DNA of 64,000 nt from Setophaga petechia (GCA_024362935.1 JANCRA010000016.1:19451165-19515164); one strand, 5' to 3'; positions 12,601 through 27,600 are shown, counted from the first letter of the stretch. Translations and numbers: made by a program. The notes: generated by a model from the letters alone, not told the origin.

Positions 12601-15600
12601 TGTATTCACACAAGGTTATGTATGCAAAAACATTGGATTCAAATAGTTCAGTATAGTAACATCTTTCCTGATGGAAAATCTCAGTGCACTCACTCAGCAG
12701 CTTGAAATGCATTCACTCAATAACTTGCTTGTTAAGAAGTGGAGGATTGATTCTTTTTCTATGAATAGTAGCTCAGTTATTCCCAGAGATGATTGATATT
12801 GAGACAGTATTTGTATTACAAGGATTTCTATTTTGTTTTGGTTGAAGCTGTAGTACAGTCATTCCTAAAGTAACTTAGTAACTTATCCTCACTTCCTCTG
12901 CTGGTGTCCCCATCCTGAAAATCACTGTTACTTCTGCTGTGCAAGGCTCTGTTTCTGTTTTTGTACTTTGCAGGTCTTGACTCATCTCTTTGCCTTCAGC
13001 CAAGCCAAACTGTGTTCTTTGCCCGACTTAAGGACATAGTTGTCACAGATGTTGATTCAAGGACCCTTCATAAAAAAGTACTCAACTACAAGATTTTAAC
13101 TTTTACTTGATTCTTGGTTAGTTTGATGTGTATAAAAGTGAAATGTAATACACATTCCACTCTTCTAAAAGTATTTGATTTGTTGTGAATAAGTATTTTC
13201 AAATAAGGTACATCATAAAGAAAAAAGTTTATTTTACAAGAATGGATTTCTGAAAGGATTAGAAAAACTAGTAATCTAACTTGTAATCTGATAGGCTGAT
13301 GGTATCTTTAGTGCTTTGTGTCATTACTTTTGTAGAAGCTGCTGATGGCTGGTGGGTGCTGTTTCTCTTTCTAGGCTGTGTCTATAGTGGGAGATGAAGT
13401 TTTCAGTTTCAATCTGACATTAAATCCTCATGCTACTGAGGGAGAAGCCTACACTGACATGTCAAAAGTGGATGGTTCTGTATGTTTGAAAGTGGGCTGC
13501 ATCCAGCTGGTGTACCTTCACAAATTTCTCATGTCTCTCCTGGTAAGTCTTGTTTCCCTTTCTGTGTTTCTGCAGCATTCTCAGATTAGTTTTCTGGGCT
13601 GTGCTCTCAGTACAAGTGTTAGGTTTCATTTCCTGAAAGAGAAGGGATGGGTTGAACTTTTCCTATGTACTATTAAAAACTTTGGTTAGTAACTGATTTA
13701 AATTTCAATTAGGTCACTTCCCACCCTCAGTTTTGGAAATAGAGAAGAACTTGGTGCTATTGAGGTAGTTTGGGGGTTTGATGTTTGCTGCCCTTTCCAC
13801 CCCTAGCAAAATTCTGAGTGCATTGCAGACATGTCAGAGCTAACACTAGAGGAAAATCTTCCTGCAGGGTGGGTGTCATGATGCCTGCAAATGAACCAGT
13901 GTAAATATCAGTGTGTCTGAGTACCCTGATGATAGCTTTTCCAATAAGGCACCAGTGGGCTTTCTCTCATTCAATAGGTTCTTTAATAAGAATTCAGTAC
14001 TGTTCTGGGAGGGCAAGAGGAGCTTTTGGAATTGTGTCCCTAAAAGCTGATGAGCTAAGGAGACTTGTAGCTAAGGAGAGAAAGAAAAATAGAGATGAAT
14101 TTAGAATAAGTGGATTGCACTGGTTATTACTTCTTTGGCCCTCTATTAGAGGTGATGACAGAAGGAACTCTGTTGTCTTTTCTGTGGAAAATTCAACTCC
14201 CATTGATGCAGGCAGCATAATTGGCAGCAGTAATTGGTGGTGATGGTGGAAAATGAAAAAGTAACCTAGAGGAAAACCTATTTACAGACATTTCTCCTTT
14301 CTCTTCAACTGCTTTTCTAGACCTTCTTGAACAACTTCCAGACAGCCAAGGAGACCCTGAGTGCTGCTACAGTGCAGGCTGCAGAGAAGGCTGCTACCAG
14401 TGTGAAGGACCTGGCCCAGAGGAGCTTCCGCCTTGCCATGGACATTCACTTGAAAGCACCAGTTATAGTTATCCCCCAGTCCTCCATTTCCCCCAATGCT
14501 ATAGTGATAGATCTGGGCTTGATTAAGGTTCAGAACCAGTTTGTCTTGGTGTCCTCAGAGGGCAGTTCACTCCCTCCAGTCATTGACAAAATGGATGTGC
14601 AGCTGACAAAGCTGAAAGTGTCAAGGTATGGTGACTAATGCTCTGTAGAACATGAGTGTTCTTGCCTAGAAACCATGTGCTAGTGTCAAATATCTGCTAT
14701 TAAAATGCCTTTTAGAGCAGTTAGATCAGTAATCAAATCAGAAACTGTTCTGCTTAGGAAAGTGTTTGATGCTGCATTTAAGATATTAAGATTTTCAAAA
14801 ATCTAACTTCCAACTTTCCAACTGTTTTCTTTTTTTTCCTTTCTGTGTTTCAAGGATCACGTTGGAGACAGATTTGACACATCCAGATATTCAGATACTT
14901 CACCCTATTAATTTCAGCCTGTCTGTGAAACGAAATCTCTCTGCAGCTTGGTTTCACAAGTTACCAGTGTTGGAGGTCACAGGGTATCTGGATACAATGA
15001 ATGTAAGTCTTGTGGGAAGGTGGTGATAATACTTACTGTGGGAGCAACCCTTAATGTTATTTCTGGGCACAAAGGGGCAACAAGCTGCTAAATTTAGTAG
15101 GTGTGGGGTGGATTTCAGCGAAGAAATAGGATTTAACCCCATCTAGGTGAATGCAGTGGTTTGAGAGGATCACATAAATGGTTTTGTGACCAGTTCTCTG
15201 AGCAAGAATTCTTTTCTTCTTTAGAAACAGAATCTTCTTGAGAGGAGTTTAAATTAATGCAAACATTTGCTTTAGTAACTCCAGCTTCCTACTTTCCCAT
15301 CACCCTTGAGTTTGTTGTGGTATTTTATGTTCTGTGAAAGAAAGTACCAGGGACATCTCAGGTGAAACTGAAATGAAAATATCATGGAGGGGCATGTCAG
15401 TGACAGGAATGCATTAAAAGGATAGGCACATTAAATGCTGCAATGTATATTAATACAGCACTGGAAGTCAAAACCTTTAACCTCCTCAGACTTTTACAAT
15501 AAGTGGTTGAAAGAATTTAATTTTCTTATTGGAGGGATGATTCTGCTGGCAAAATAGCTGTAAATAAGCATTCTTCTTGCCAGGAAACATTGTTCTGCTT

Positions 15601-18600
15601 TGTTAGCAGGTGATAAGTTCAAGGAACAATGTGTTTTTCCTGAGAATTGTGATCTGCAACTTTTTAGGTTGTGTTAAGTCAAGAGGATTTGAATGTCTGT
15701 CTCAAAGTGTTGACAGAAAACCTGGGTGAAGCAGAAGAAACTCCAAAGGATGCAAAATCCGTGCTGCAAAAGGAAGGTCAGAGATGGAATCTGTTGTGAA
15801 TACTAAAGTGTGTTTGCTTTCAGGAGTAAGGAAAAGCATTTATTATCTGGAAAGGAAGTTTAGATCTGAGAGTGTGGTAATAAGCTGAGTCTAATTGATA
15901 AACTCTTTAATTTTGCAAGGACAGTGTACATACTTTGATACTTAAAAAAATTGGAAACATTACAAGACAAAATTTGGTAATTGTGTTTGTGAAGTTGTCA
16001 AGGAGCTAGCAAGTTATTGAGATGTCAGAGTCATCTTATTGCCAGAATATGTTTCTATTTCCCTTTCATGCTCTGAGGTTAAAGCCTCTGCTTATGGAAA
16101 TATTACTAGTTTATCTAAGGTGAATGTAATCCATCTAAATTAATTAAAGAATTGAATGTGTTTCTTGAGCTAAACAAATGGTGGCAGTTTCAAAAGTTAA
16201 GCAATATATTGAATGTTTCAGGTAAAATGAAGGAACTGGAGAGATCACTTTTGATACAGGATAAGAGTGTTTCAGAAGGAATGCTGTCTGAAAAGAGAAA
16301 AATAACATTAAATGAAGATGTAATCAATATGCTACTTAATTTTGAAGTCAAAGAGGTATGTATCCATCTGTACAACTCAGTCTGAGCCCTGTTGTCATCT
16401 GTTTCTTAGAAGTAGTGGGCTATAAAGTCCATTTTAACAGTTTGACTTGGCAACTAAAAGAAAACAAACAAGAGAAAGAGAGCAGGGGCCAGGGGAAATC
16501 TTTAGCAAATTGGTCTTACAGGGTCTATTTATAAAAATGCAAACTGTCTAGATTAATATTATGTTTCACATTTAGCCTGTTCATAACTGCCTGCTGTGTC
16601 TGAACAGCTTCACTGAAGTATTAAACTTATTTCCCTTTCCATATTCAAGGTTGTAATCACCTTGATGAAGCAGGTTCAGAAGGAGAGATATCCATTACAT
16701 ATTCTAACTGTGCTACAGCTTGGGACCAAAACCAAAATTAGAAATCATGAATTGGCTGCAGCAGCATATCTGAAGAAAATTACAATGAGATGCACTGAAA
16801 TACATGGTGAGTCTTCTAGGGAACTGAGACAATCAGCAGAGTGCATGCAAATGGATTTATTGCCAGAGGATGACATAGGGTAACCAATATTGAGGGGAGG
16901 GGAAAGGCTAATTTAGATAGAATTAATCTGTTTTACCTGATAGCAAGTTTTACTGCCATTGCTGGAGTTAGAGTTCATGTATTTGAGTGAGTTGAGTACT
17001 TGGAGCAGGAATGTTCCTGAGAAGTGTTCCAGCTCTTCAGTCAGGGAATGCTCCTGAGAAGTTTCCAGCAGTTCAGTCAGGAATGCTCCTCAGAAGTGTT
17101 CCAGCTGTTCAGTCAGGGAATGCTCCTGAGAAGTTTCCAGCTGTTCAGTCAGGAATGCTCCTCAGAAGTGTTCCAGCTGTTCAGTCAGGGATTGTTCCTG
17201 AGAAGTTTCCAGCTGTTCAGTCAGGGAATGCTCCTGAGAAGTTTCCAGCTGTTCAGTCAGGGAATGCTCCTGAGAAGTTTCCAGCTGTTCAGTCAGGGAA
17301 TGCTCCTGAGAAGTTTCCAGCTGTTCAGTCAGGGAATGCTCCTGAGAAGTTTCCAGCTGTTCAGTCAGGGAATGCTCCTGAGAAGTTTCCAGCTGTTCAG
17401 TCAGGGAATGCTCCTGAGAAGTTTCCAGCTGTTCACTCAGGGAATGCTCCTGAGAAGTCTCCAGCTGTTCGGTCAGGGAATGCTCCTGAGAAGTTTCCAA
17501 CTCTTCAGTGGGTTTTGGTGAGCTGATTCTGTGCTTTAGGACCAGTTCTGGCAGCACTGGAAATGCTTCCTTGGTTGGTCAGGTAACAATTCAAAGTGAC
17601 AGTGAAATGATAACTGAAATAGCCATTTATCCAAAGTAGAAAAGTAAGATTTTGAGTATGAAAACATGAAGGTTGGAATGCAAAGAACTTTCAGTTTTAA
17701 GTCTTGCTCCAAGAGCGAGAGAAGTTAATTTTTACTAGTTTAATTTAAAATGAATTGAATATAGCATTTCACAAAATAATGCTTCATGTGTAATTTCTCA
17801 GTGAAAATAGCTGTTTGCTTTCACTATTTCAGCAAGAATAGTATTTAATTAGTATGTAGTAGAGAATTAGCATGGAGTCATTGCACATAGGTGGAGTAAA
17901 GCTTGAGTGGAAATACTTTACATTTTTATTTCTTTGTTTGCAGACTCAAAAGGAGATCCTCTTTGCATTCTTAATTCCTCAAGTGACACAGATGAACATC
18001 TTTTGAAAATGGAATATATTAAGGTTTCAATACATTTTCAGTAAAATTACATGGGGTGTGAAGTAAGGCTTCCATACTGAACCTGTAGATTTGTATCTAA
18101 AACTTACCCAGGCCTTCTCCCAAATACCTGTTTTTCAGTTTAACATTTCATTTAATTCTCCACTGCTTCCATATAGCTCTTGTTTCATAAGGAATACCTG
18201 TTTTTCAGTTTAACATTTCATTTAATTCTCCACTGCTTCCATATAGCTCTTGTTTCATAGGTCAATACTATTACTGAAATCACTGGCAAGACAAATATTT
18301 GTTTGTGTTCTGTGTGTACAGCACAAATGAGCACCTGTGTGAAACTCAACAGGTGTGATAGTCTGCAAGTGAAGAGTGGCCCTACAGGTGACAAAACTGG
18401 CATTTGAAGAGTGACATGTTGGTAGCTTAAAAAGCCTTTAAAAATTGCATGAACACTTGGGAATCTGACAGGCTGTAGAACCAGTGGGCTCCTCAGTACT
18501 CTTATCTGGACTGGCATCATTTACATAGTGAAAAATAGATTATTTTGTACTGGCAAAGGATTGATTGATCCTGTTTAAATAGATTCTAGATGAGACAAAG

Positions 18601-21600
18601 TTTTGTAACCAGCCAGTTGAATTTTCACAAAATGTGTGCTATGAAATGGCTCTGAGCAGAGCATTGTGAGGAAACCATTCTGGTTATCTTGCTTCTGCAT
18701 TATTTGTAGAACTTGTTAGTTCAGGCTTCATCACTTTCCTTTGTTTTCTTTTGCAATTGGAATAAACCTTGTGTGTAGGCTAAATTCAAGCAATTCAGTT
18801 AATAAAATTATTCATGATTAATTATTGTCTAATTCAATAGAGACTGACTGTGTCCCTCTTCTTTTGTTTTTTCCCTTTAGGCTGATCCTGATGGACCAGA
18901 CTTTGTTACTACTTACCAAAGCACCAAGCAAAAGATCAATGTAAGTACTGGATGTACTTAATTTGTTTTTTTAAGCTTTTTGAATCATAGCAGGTACTGT
19001 TAGTTACTCCCTATTTTCTTCTCATTGAAGAGGAGAAAAAAAAGGGAACAAAACCAACCCAAAACCCATACCCTGACTCTCATCATTAAAACCTACTGCT
19101 TTATATTTAACTGCTTCAAAGACAAATCCAGGTAGAAAAAAAAGATTTATTCATTTACTGAAGCATTGTTTGTAATAATTTATTTGAACTAAAAATTATA
19201 CATTTTTATTTACTGAAGCATTGTTTGTAATAATTTATTTGAACTAAAAATTATACATTTTTGCTAGTTAGAAAAATTTCCTTGTGAATTTTAACTGAGG
19301 CCTTTATCATATGCTTTGTTTCTGGAGTGATCCACTTGGCAGAGAGATAAACCAGGGCCTTGTGTTTCTGAGCTTGTAACAATAACAGTGAAATTGAGAT
19401 GTGAGCTGGAATATCCAAGGAGCATTCTCAGGGGTCTTGAGTGCAATTAGTCCTTCAGTTCTCCTGAAGGCAGCTATTCATGAGCAGCTTTCCATGCCTT
19501 CAGTGACTTCTGCAGTGAGCATATCATTGTGCTTTTGAAATGTTTCCTTTAAACAGTGCTGGTGGGTCCAGCAGCTCCTTGAGGGCCTTGTGTGGAATAA
19601 GTCACTGATGCTGGGCTTCACTCAGCAGCACTGGCAGGAGTAGTTGCTGCTCACATACTCCCTGCTCTGATTGCAGATTTTGGATCTCTGTTGGGGTTTT
19701 TGTTGTTGTTGTTGTACCATAGCTCCTAAAACATCTTCCCACGTGGTTCTGAGGTTGTCAATCCAAGTGCTGAATGCAAAGCAATGAAAGGAAATGCAGC
19801 AGAACTCAAGAGAGTGTCCTGAAAAGGCACAAGCACGTGAGGCAGCAGTTGTTAGATTGGCACAGTTCCTCTGTAGCTACTGTAAACTTCCCTTGCACAG
19901 CTCCCTCACCTGTTCTGGAGCTTGTGAAGTTGAAGGGGATGGAGATTCAAGAGTCAAATACTTGTGAAATTGAGCAAGAGGCTTTTTTCCTTAGTTGACA
20001 GCAACTCTGAGTTGTTAGAGTATAAATTACTACTAAATCAATATGACTTTGTCTCCTTGCCTTCCTTTTAGGTCATCTTTTCCTGTTTGGATATAGTGCT
20101 TCACACTGAGGCTTTGCTTTCCATCATGAGTTTCCTCACCTTCAGTGTTCCATCAGGTCTTCCCAGTACTGAGAAATCATCAGAGCACAAGCCTCCAATG
20201 AAAGAAGAGGAAAAAGGAAGCACTCTTAGACCAGGTAGTGTCATATTGCACAGGCTGTACTTCTGTTGTTTAACAGCATCTCACCTTCAGTTTCACAGGA
20301 TATTATTTCCAATTACAGCATTGCAGTCTATTTGGTGGAAAACAAAGCATGCACAACTGTAAATGGAGAGAAAATAATCTTATTTTAAAAAAAAACCCAG
20401 CAGACATTTTTCCTGTTGCTTAATTTTGCAAATTCTCCTTACTCAATATAACTTTTCCCTGGGTGGTGGTCTGATTTTCATAATGAAAGTTGAATAAATG
20501 ATGTTGCAGTGTGCAGCCTTTCCAAAGGTTTAGTGTCACAACCATGTGGCTTTGCAATCTGAGGACTCTAAAGTGTGCTTACATTGCTGAAAAGAAATGC
20601 TGCTCTGGGGAAGCAAAGAGAAGTTCTGAACTGAAGGGTGGTGTGTTTATTTGAAGTATGGCTCTTGTAACCTTGAAATAGTAAGAGTTTTGCCATGGAA
20701 GCTCTTGAATATTTTGTCAGGCCCTGTCTTGTTGATTCTTGTGCTTCTAGTGTTGTTTGTGAAATTCAAGGTTTCCTAATCCTAAAACTATTGGGATTGA
20801 GTCCAGTGGCTGTTATTTTCTGTTTGTGCAGTGTTGCTGCAGTTAATATGCCTAAATTGGCTTTACTATTGACACAGAGAGGAGCACTTCTCCTGTGATG
20901 AGACAGTGGTTCAAATAGTGTAGTGTATACTGCACTCAGCAACTGATGCATGAAAAGTAGGTATTAATGAGGAGAAAAGACATCTTGATGGCTTTTTGCC
21001 TGTGATGGTTGGTGACAGTTTGTGTGCCTGAAGGAAACCCTTAATAAATGACTTTTTTCTCATTTTGACTAAGGATTATCATCTCTTTTAGGGAATGACT
21101 GCAGATTGCTTTTGAGTAGTTCATATATTTACAGAGCTACTAATCTAATATTTGTTTAAACAGTGGAGCTTGTAATATTTGAACTCCTTGTATGTCTCTT
21201 GTGTTTCCTGTCCAGTGTCTGGTGATGCAGCCCACGATGATGTCTCTGAATTAAAGCTCAGTGCAAAGCTAAATGCATTCAGCATTACAGTGTGTGATCA
21301 GAGCTGCACAATTGCAGACATTAGAGTACAAGGTAAGGTGGTTGTTATTGAAATACTAGATGAAGCAGGCTGTAGCCAGAAATAGGCTGTTTCCCTCCCT
21401 TCACTTCTGAAGGGCCAGTGTGTGCACTGCAGGTGTCTCCAACATTTTTTGAAATTTATTTTGATTGTATGAAATGATCTGCAAGGAAAAAAATGTTTGA
21501 TTCAGAAAACAGAACATTTCTAAGTGTAGTAAAATTAAAAGAAGTGAAGGCACTCTGTTTTAGGTAACACAGATTTCCATTTTTTTAGTAGCTAGGTCCT

Positions 21601-24600
21601 AGGTAGTGTTGGGGAATTGTCCTCTACTCTTACAATCAAGTTGTGTTGGCAACTTTGTCATGTGCAGTAAGGCCCTGACTTCTCTCTCAGGCTTAGCAAT
21701 CATTGTTACATAGGAAAAGGCTGGATTTAAAGCTGTTATTATTCTTTATAGTCAGTAGTAAATAATTCTAGGGAGTTTGATTGTTTGTTTGTTTGTTTTT
21801 TAGCAGAAGTGTTCATGTAGAAATTTGTTGAACTGCATTTATTTCCTTCCTCCTTTTGTTTCATTCAGGAATGGATGCATCTGTGGCTATGAAGCCTAAA
21901 GAGATTAAAGTGTTCTCCAGACTTGAGGACATTGTAATTACAAATGTTGATCCAAAAACAATCCATAAAAAGGTAATGTGCTGAGCAGATTGTAAACAGC
22001 TGAAGAGACTCAGTTTTTCAAGTGATTTAGTGACAGCACTGTAGTTTAATTTGCTGTGTAACAGAATGCAATGTACAATGTAATACTAAGCAAAATGTAT
22101 TGAATAATTTCCTTCTCCTCAGAGAAGCAAAACATTCTTCTAATTAATGTTTAGTTAGTTCTTTTTAATTATGTTTGCATTGGTGTGTTTAATTCTGAGG
22201 AGGGGTTAAATATAAAATGGGCTACAGATAAGCAAGGGAGAAGAGGCTTGTACTATGAAATAGGGGATTCTCTTTCCTTTTGTGCCTACCATGTGTCCTA
22301 GTACTGCTGATAAGCTGCTGTGAATCTTTTTGGGGAAATATTTTTTGTTTCAGAAATACCTGGTAGTATTAACAATGTGGCCTTAATCTTCTAGGCTGTC
22401 TCCATAATGGGAGATGAAGTGTTCAGATTTCACATGTCACTTTATCCAGATGCCACTGCAGGGGAGGCCTATGCTGACATGTCAAGGGTGGATGGTAAAA
22501 TGTCTCTCAAAGTGGGCTGCATCCAAATAATTTACCTGCATAAGTTCTTCATGTCTCTCTTGGTAAGACATTAGTTTAAGTTCTTTTCTTGACATTAAAA
22601 GTTCTTTTTAATGAGATAAAATGCAATCAGCTCATTTTGCCCTGTGCCTGGTGGTGAGCTGATGTGCAAGCACATAGGAATATTTTGCATTAGAATTACC
22701 ATGTAAGTTGCAATGCTTTACAGAGGATTGCCCAGGAGAATGGTGACAGAAGTAATGAATGGAGCTGATGGCTTTCATAATATCTTAAAAATTACACAGT
22801 TAAATAATGTTTAAGCTTATTCTTGATTTTAACATTTTTCTCTTTTGAAACATGAATTAGCAATTTAATATTTGAACCAGAGATGTTAATTTTTTAAAAT
22901 TTACGTTTTGCCTGGACGTTGCCTTTGAGAAGCTCATTTGTTTTCATGGAACTTTTACTTATTTTCCCTACCTGTGAATAGAACTTCCTAAACAATTTCC
23001 AAGCAGCACAAGAAGCCCTGACTGCAGTCACTGTGCAGGCAGCAGAAATGGCTGCTTCCAGCATGAAGGACTTTGCTAGAAAGAGCTTCCGTCTCCTCAT
23101 GGATGTCAACCTGAAAGCTCCAGTCATAGTTGTCCCTGAATCCTCAGCTTCATCCAATGCTCTGGTAGCTGATCTTGGCTTAATCAGAGTTCAGAATGAA
23201 TTCAAGCTGGTGTCCTCAGATGAATCTCCTCTTCCTCCAGTCATTGACAACTTGGATGTGCAGCTGACTCACTTGAAGTTGTCAAGGTAAATATGGAGCT
23301 TTTCCCTGAGTGGAGGTGTCTGTGTAAAGGAAAAGTGTCCATGTTCTGCATGCAGCATTCTTCTCTTATTTGAGCATGGAAGGCAATGAGAACATACTAA
23401 AACTAAGCAACAAACCTTGCCAAGATAAGTTTGGGAGTGCTTTTAGAGAGAGTCCCAGGTCTACAATCTCTAAACCTCCTTGGAAGGAAAGCAATGATAG
23501 CATGGTAACTTGAGTTCATCTGGAATGCAAACAAGGGTGTCAGTGCCTATGAGCTTATTCTTGAATTAATTATGCCTGTAATTTTGCTAGATTGTTATGA
23601 TATTATTTGGTCTTCTGCAACTAGTCAACATTTTCCCTCTGTTACTTCCATTGTCTTTTTTTAGGTGCATTATATCCACAGATTCACAGCCAGATTCTGA
23701 AATTCTACGTCCTGTGAGTTTGACTTTACTGGTCCAGAGAAATTTAGCAGCAGCATGGTATCATAAATGCCCAACAATTGGTATCAAAGGAGACCTAAAA
23801 CCAATGCAGGTAATATCATGAGTAATTAAAACTATATCAAAAGTTAAACAGATTCTCAGAATGGTCCTCAGTCTAGTTAAGGATCTTTTAAACTCATTTC
23901 AGTTTCTGTCCTGTACAGTTTGTTGAAAGACTTCTGGCTGGATCATCCAGTTTTTAGATTATTAGAGTTTTGATACTGTATAATGAACAGTTTTGGTGTA
24001 GCTGCATGTAAATGGAATAAAATGTGGTTTTATTTTTCTGGAGATCCTTTGGAGCTATCCATGGACTCAGCAGGCAGTAAAATCATTGAGGTTATTTGCT
24101 GAGTTACCATCTGAAAACAAAACTTGACAATTCAAATTGTTTAATCTGTAGCATTCAGGTTATTTGAATGGTTAGTAGATGTATTAGGAATGAAAAGGTT
24201 ATCTCTAATACACAACAATTTAAAATTATCTTTGAAGAGGGAGTGCTCTATTTTTCTTTTCCTGCATTAACCATGTGGATTTTAATGGGTAAAACTAAGC
24301 TGGGGCACCTTTTCCTTGTTCCTGAGCCCTTTTACTTGTTCATTCCTGTATCTGTGCTGTGGCCAATTGTCACACTGGTGAAGCACAGAGAAATAAGAGA
24401 TTTAAAGGAGTACCAGCAAAATGAATCAAATGCAGGAAAAATATTCTTACACTGTGTACTATGGGCTAAGTGAGTGCATCTTGTCACTTAGCACTGCTTG
24501 CTTTGCTGTGATTCTGTAATGTTATGACTGGATATTTATTCATTCAATCTTTGAAGGCTTCCAGAATGGCAATGGCTTTAGTGTATGCAGTGCAAAACTT

Positions 24601-27600
24601 GGCTTTAATGTTTTCTGGTCATGTTTTTGGGTTACTGAATTGTTGAGAAGAGCTTATGTTTATCAATTGCCCATATTTTTAATAGGCAAAGATCCTTTAC
24701 AAATCTAGAAAGTATTTATCATGTGGACTGTTATTTCTTCTTGTAACTCTTGTTTATAACTAGTAAAAAATGATACAGGAGAAATGGGCAAATAATTTGG
24801 ATTATTTTGGACAGGATAATTGTGACTGTCCCGTTTGCAGCCCATTGTTGCTCCTCAATGCTTGCACACTGTGTTGGAAGAAATGTTGTCACCAAAACTG
24901 AACTTGTGGCTTTATCACTTTACAGATTGCACTCAGTGAAGGTGATCTAACTGTAATCATGAAAATTTTACTTGAAAACCTTGGAGGGGCTTCTTCCCAG
25001 CCACATACTGTGCAAGAGAATATGGAGGATATGCAGATACCTAAAAAAGGGAGAGCTCCACATGAATCAGGTGGCTCTGAGGGTATGTTCAGTTCAAAGG
25101 CTGAGGGCTGTTTGCAAATTCAAATATCTTATTTTTCTGAAGCATTACAAATTGTTTTAACTGTTACAAATATATTGTATGCATGAAGAATTATAAATAA
25201 GAATGTATGCTCACACTTGCATGGAGTGGGAGCTCCTGATGGTCAGAAGTTTTTGTGGTGTGTTTTTTGTGATTCATTTCTCATATGATGGTGTTCTTCA
25301 GTTTATGTCTATCACTCTTCTGACTGCATGTGGTTAAAAAAGAAAAGTGCTAAATCATCTACCCCAGAATGTTAATGCACAATTAAAACAATTGAGGAAC
25401 ATATTAGCATTCAAATTGCTAATTAATGTGTCAATGTAAACAGTGCATGTCTGTGGATGAAATAGAGTTAACACTTTGCCAAAATCTATTTCTTCCCCAA
25501 ACTTAACATTTTCAATGTCAAAAATTTGCTGTTTAGCCAATAGTTGAATTGCTCTACTGTGAATAGGAACTGGAAGGAAGGGTAGTGCAGACTCCTTGAG
25601 CAGACTTGGTACTTTGTATTGTTCTTCATTAAAGTGGACAAAGAACTTCAGTAAACTAATGACAGCTTCTTTTAAGGCTCTGATCCACTCTGTGCTAGAT
25701 GATTTTAGTATGCATTGGATAGAACAAAATTAAAAATGTGAATTATTTTGAGTAGTTTTCTGAATTTAGAGCTTTCCCTCTTTTTGTGATTTTCTGATCT
25801 TAATTTAGAAAACCCCAAACACCAAACTAACCAACCAAAAAAAAAAAAGGCAGCCAACAACAAAAAACTCCAAAACCAGCAAACCCAGTGCTCAGAAGAA
25901 ATGTAAAAATATCTTCTTTTCACTGACAGGTACCCTTGTTGATTCTGGACAAAAATGTGTTTCTGCAGTTCAGTCTTCTGTGGAGTGTTCTACATTGCTT
26001 AAATTTGACTTCAATTTTGAGTCCCTTTCTGTAACTCTCTACAACAGAGACACAACTCAGGTTTGTGACAAAGCTTTTACCACACAGGTGGGGTGGGCAG
26101 CCAGGGCTTCTCACATGGGCAGAACTCAGGTCAGAAAAATGAAATTCTATCAGCTGCACTGGCTCTGTAATGCTTTCCTAATGGAGCCTTGAGCTTCCCT
26201 GGGCAGGCAGGGTCCTTAAGAGGAAGAAGGTGTGTGCATTTCTGAAAGTCACACTACAAATAGTACTAACCACCAAAAGCACCCAGCATTTGATTTGGCC
26301 ATTCAAACTTTGATTGCAGTTAGCCAAAATAAAAATGAATATTTGAAAAGCAGGGATTGTTAGTTCAGGCAGTGCTAGTTCTGTGCATGGTGCCTCTAGA
26401 GTTAGTAAGCAGATCCAAGCTGTATATTGCCCATAATTTCCCTGGGTGTGAGCAGTCATGGGCATCCTCTCTCTGCTGAAAACAGAAGATGTGAAATGTC
26501 TTGTTTGTATGACTTAATCAAGTCTGCTTTGTGTAGATGTGAAGATGCTTGCTTTATACATCTTTGTGTATAGTGCATGTTATTGTGTATAATTTTTAAG
26601 ATGTTCTTGTGCAGTGAGCCTCACAGGGAAGAAGGACACCATAATGGGATGTTATTTTAATTTCACTGACGTATAATTCCCACTTATTGCTGAGGTGCTC
26701 CTGTAGGTGAGTTAGTGATGAGAGTGGAGGGATGCTTTGGGAAGGGATCTAGACTTCAAATAGATTATCCTTCAGTGAAGCATTCTGAGCAACTGCTGCC
26801 AGTGTGGTGCAGAAACAACTTCAGTGCAGCCCAGCAGGATTTTTGTTTTCTCAGCGAGTTTCTTGAACTTGTTTGTATGAGTGGAGGACTGATGACAGCA
26901 ACAGGCTAATCAGATCCTTCAGTTGCTGGCTGCTGATGCACAGGGCTAGCAGCAAGGGAAATGTCTCCCTGCTTTGTTGAGGGTACCCAGCCCTGCACTC
27001 TGTCCCTCTGCAGGAGTCTCAGCTCTCCGTGCACAGTGACAAACTGCGCCTCGGGGAGCTCCGGCTGCACCTCATGGCATCCACAGGGGAGATGTTCTCA
27101 GATGGCTCCATGGACATCACTGTGAAACTCAAGGCATGCACCTTGGATGATCTCAGAGAAGGAATTCAGAATGTCACTGCAAGGTGGGTTTGAATGCAGC
27201 AGAAATGAAACAACTCCAGCTTTTGAGGAAGGCTTTTTCCTTATTCTGCACTTTGCTTCACATGGGATTGATAAAACTCAGTAGTGCTGTCAGCTGTGGC
27301 CTGTAATACTCTGTGCTTAAGCAATGAACAATTCTAATAATGTTCAAGAAGTTTCTAGTCTTTTATGTTGATTTCTCAGGTTATCCAAAACAAAAGGAAA
27401 TCTTGGAGGCTGGCATATTGCAGTAAACTGTAGAACAGCTGAATAGAGGACACCCAGACTCATTGAGAGAGTTGTGTGCACTGAAACTTGAATGTGATTG
27501 TCATGTGCTGCATGCATACTTTCAAAAGTGTAACACACTAGTCTTAAATTGAAATTACTCTTCTGCTAGAAAATCCTCTGCCCTTTTATTTCTAGAAGAA

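Noticed and set aside
17011..17557. Long open frames of 131 to 171 codons on both strands over the 36-bp repeat
   Set aside because: They are produced by a repeat unit divisible by three, have no homology I recognise, and lie in an intron between two well-defined VPS13C exons.
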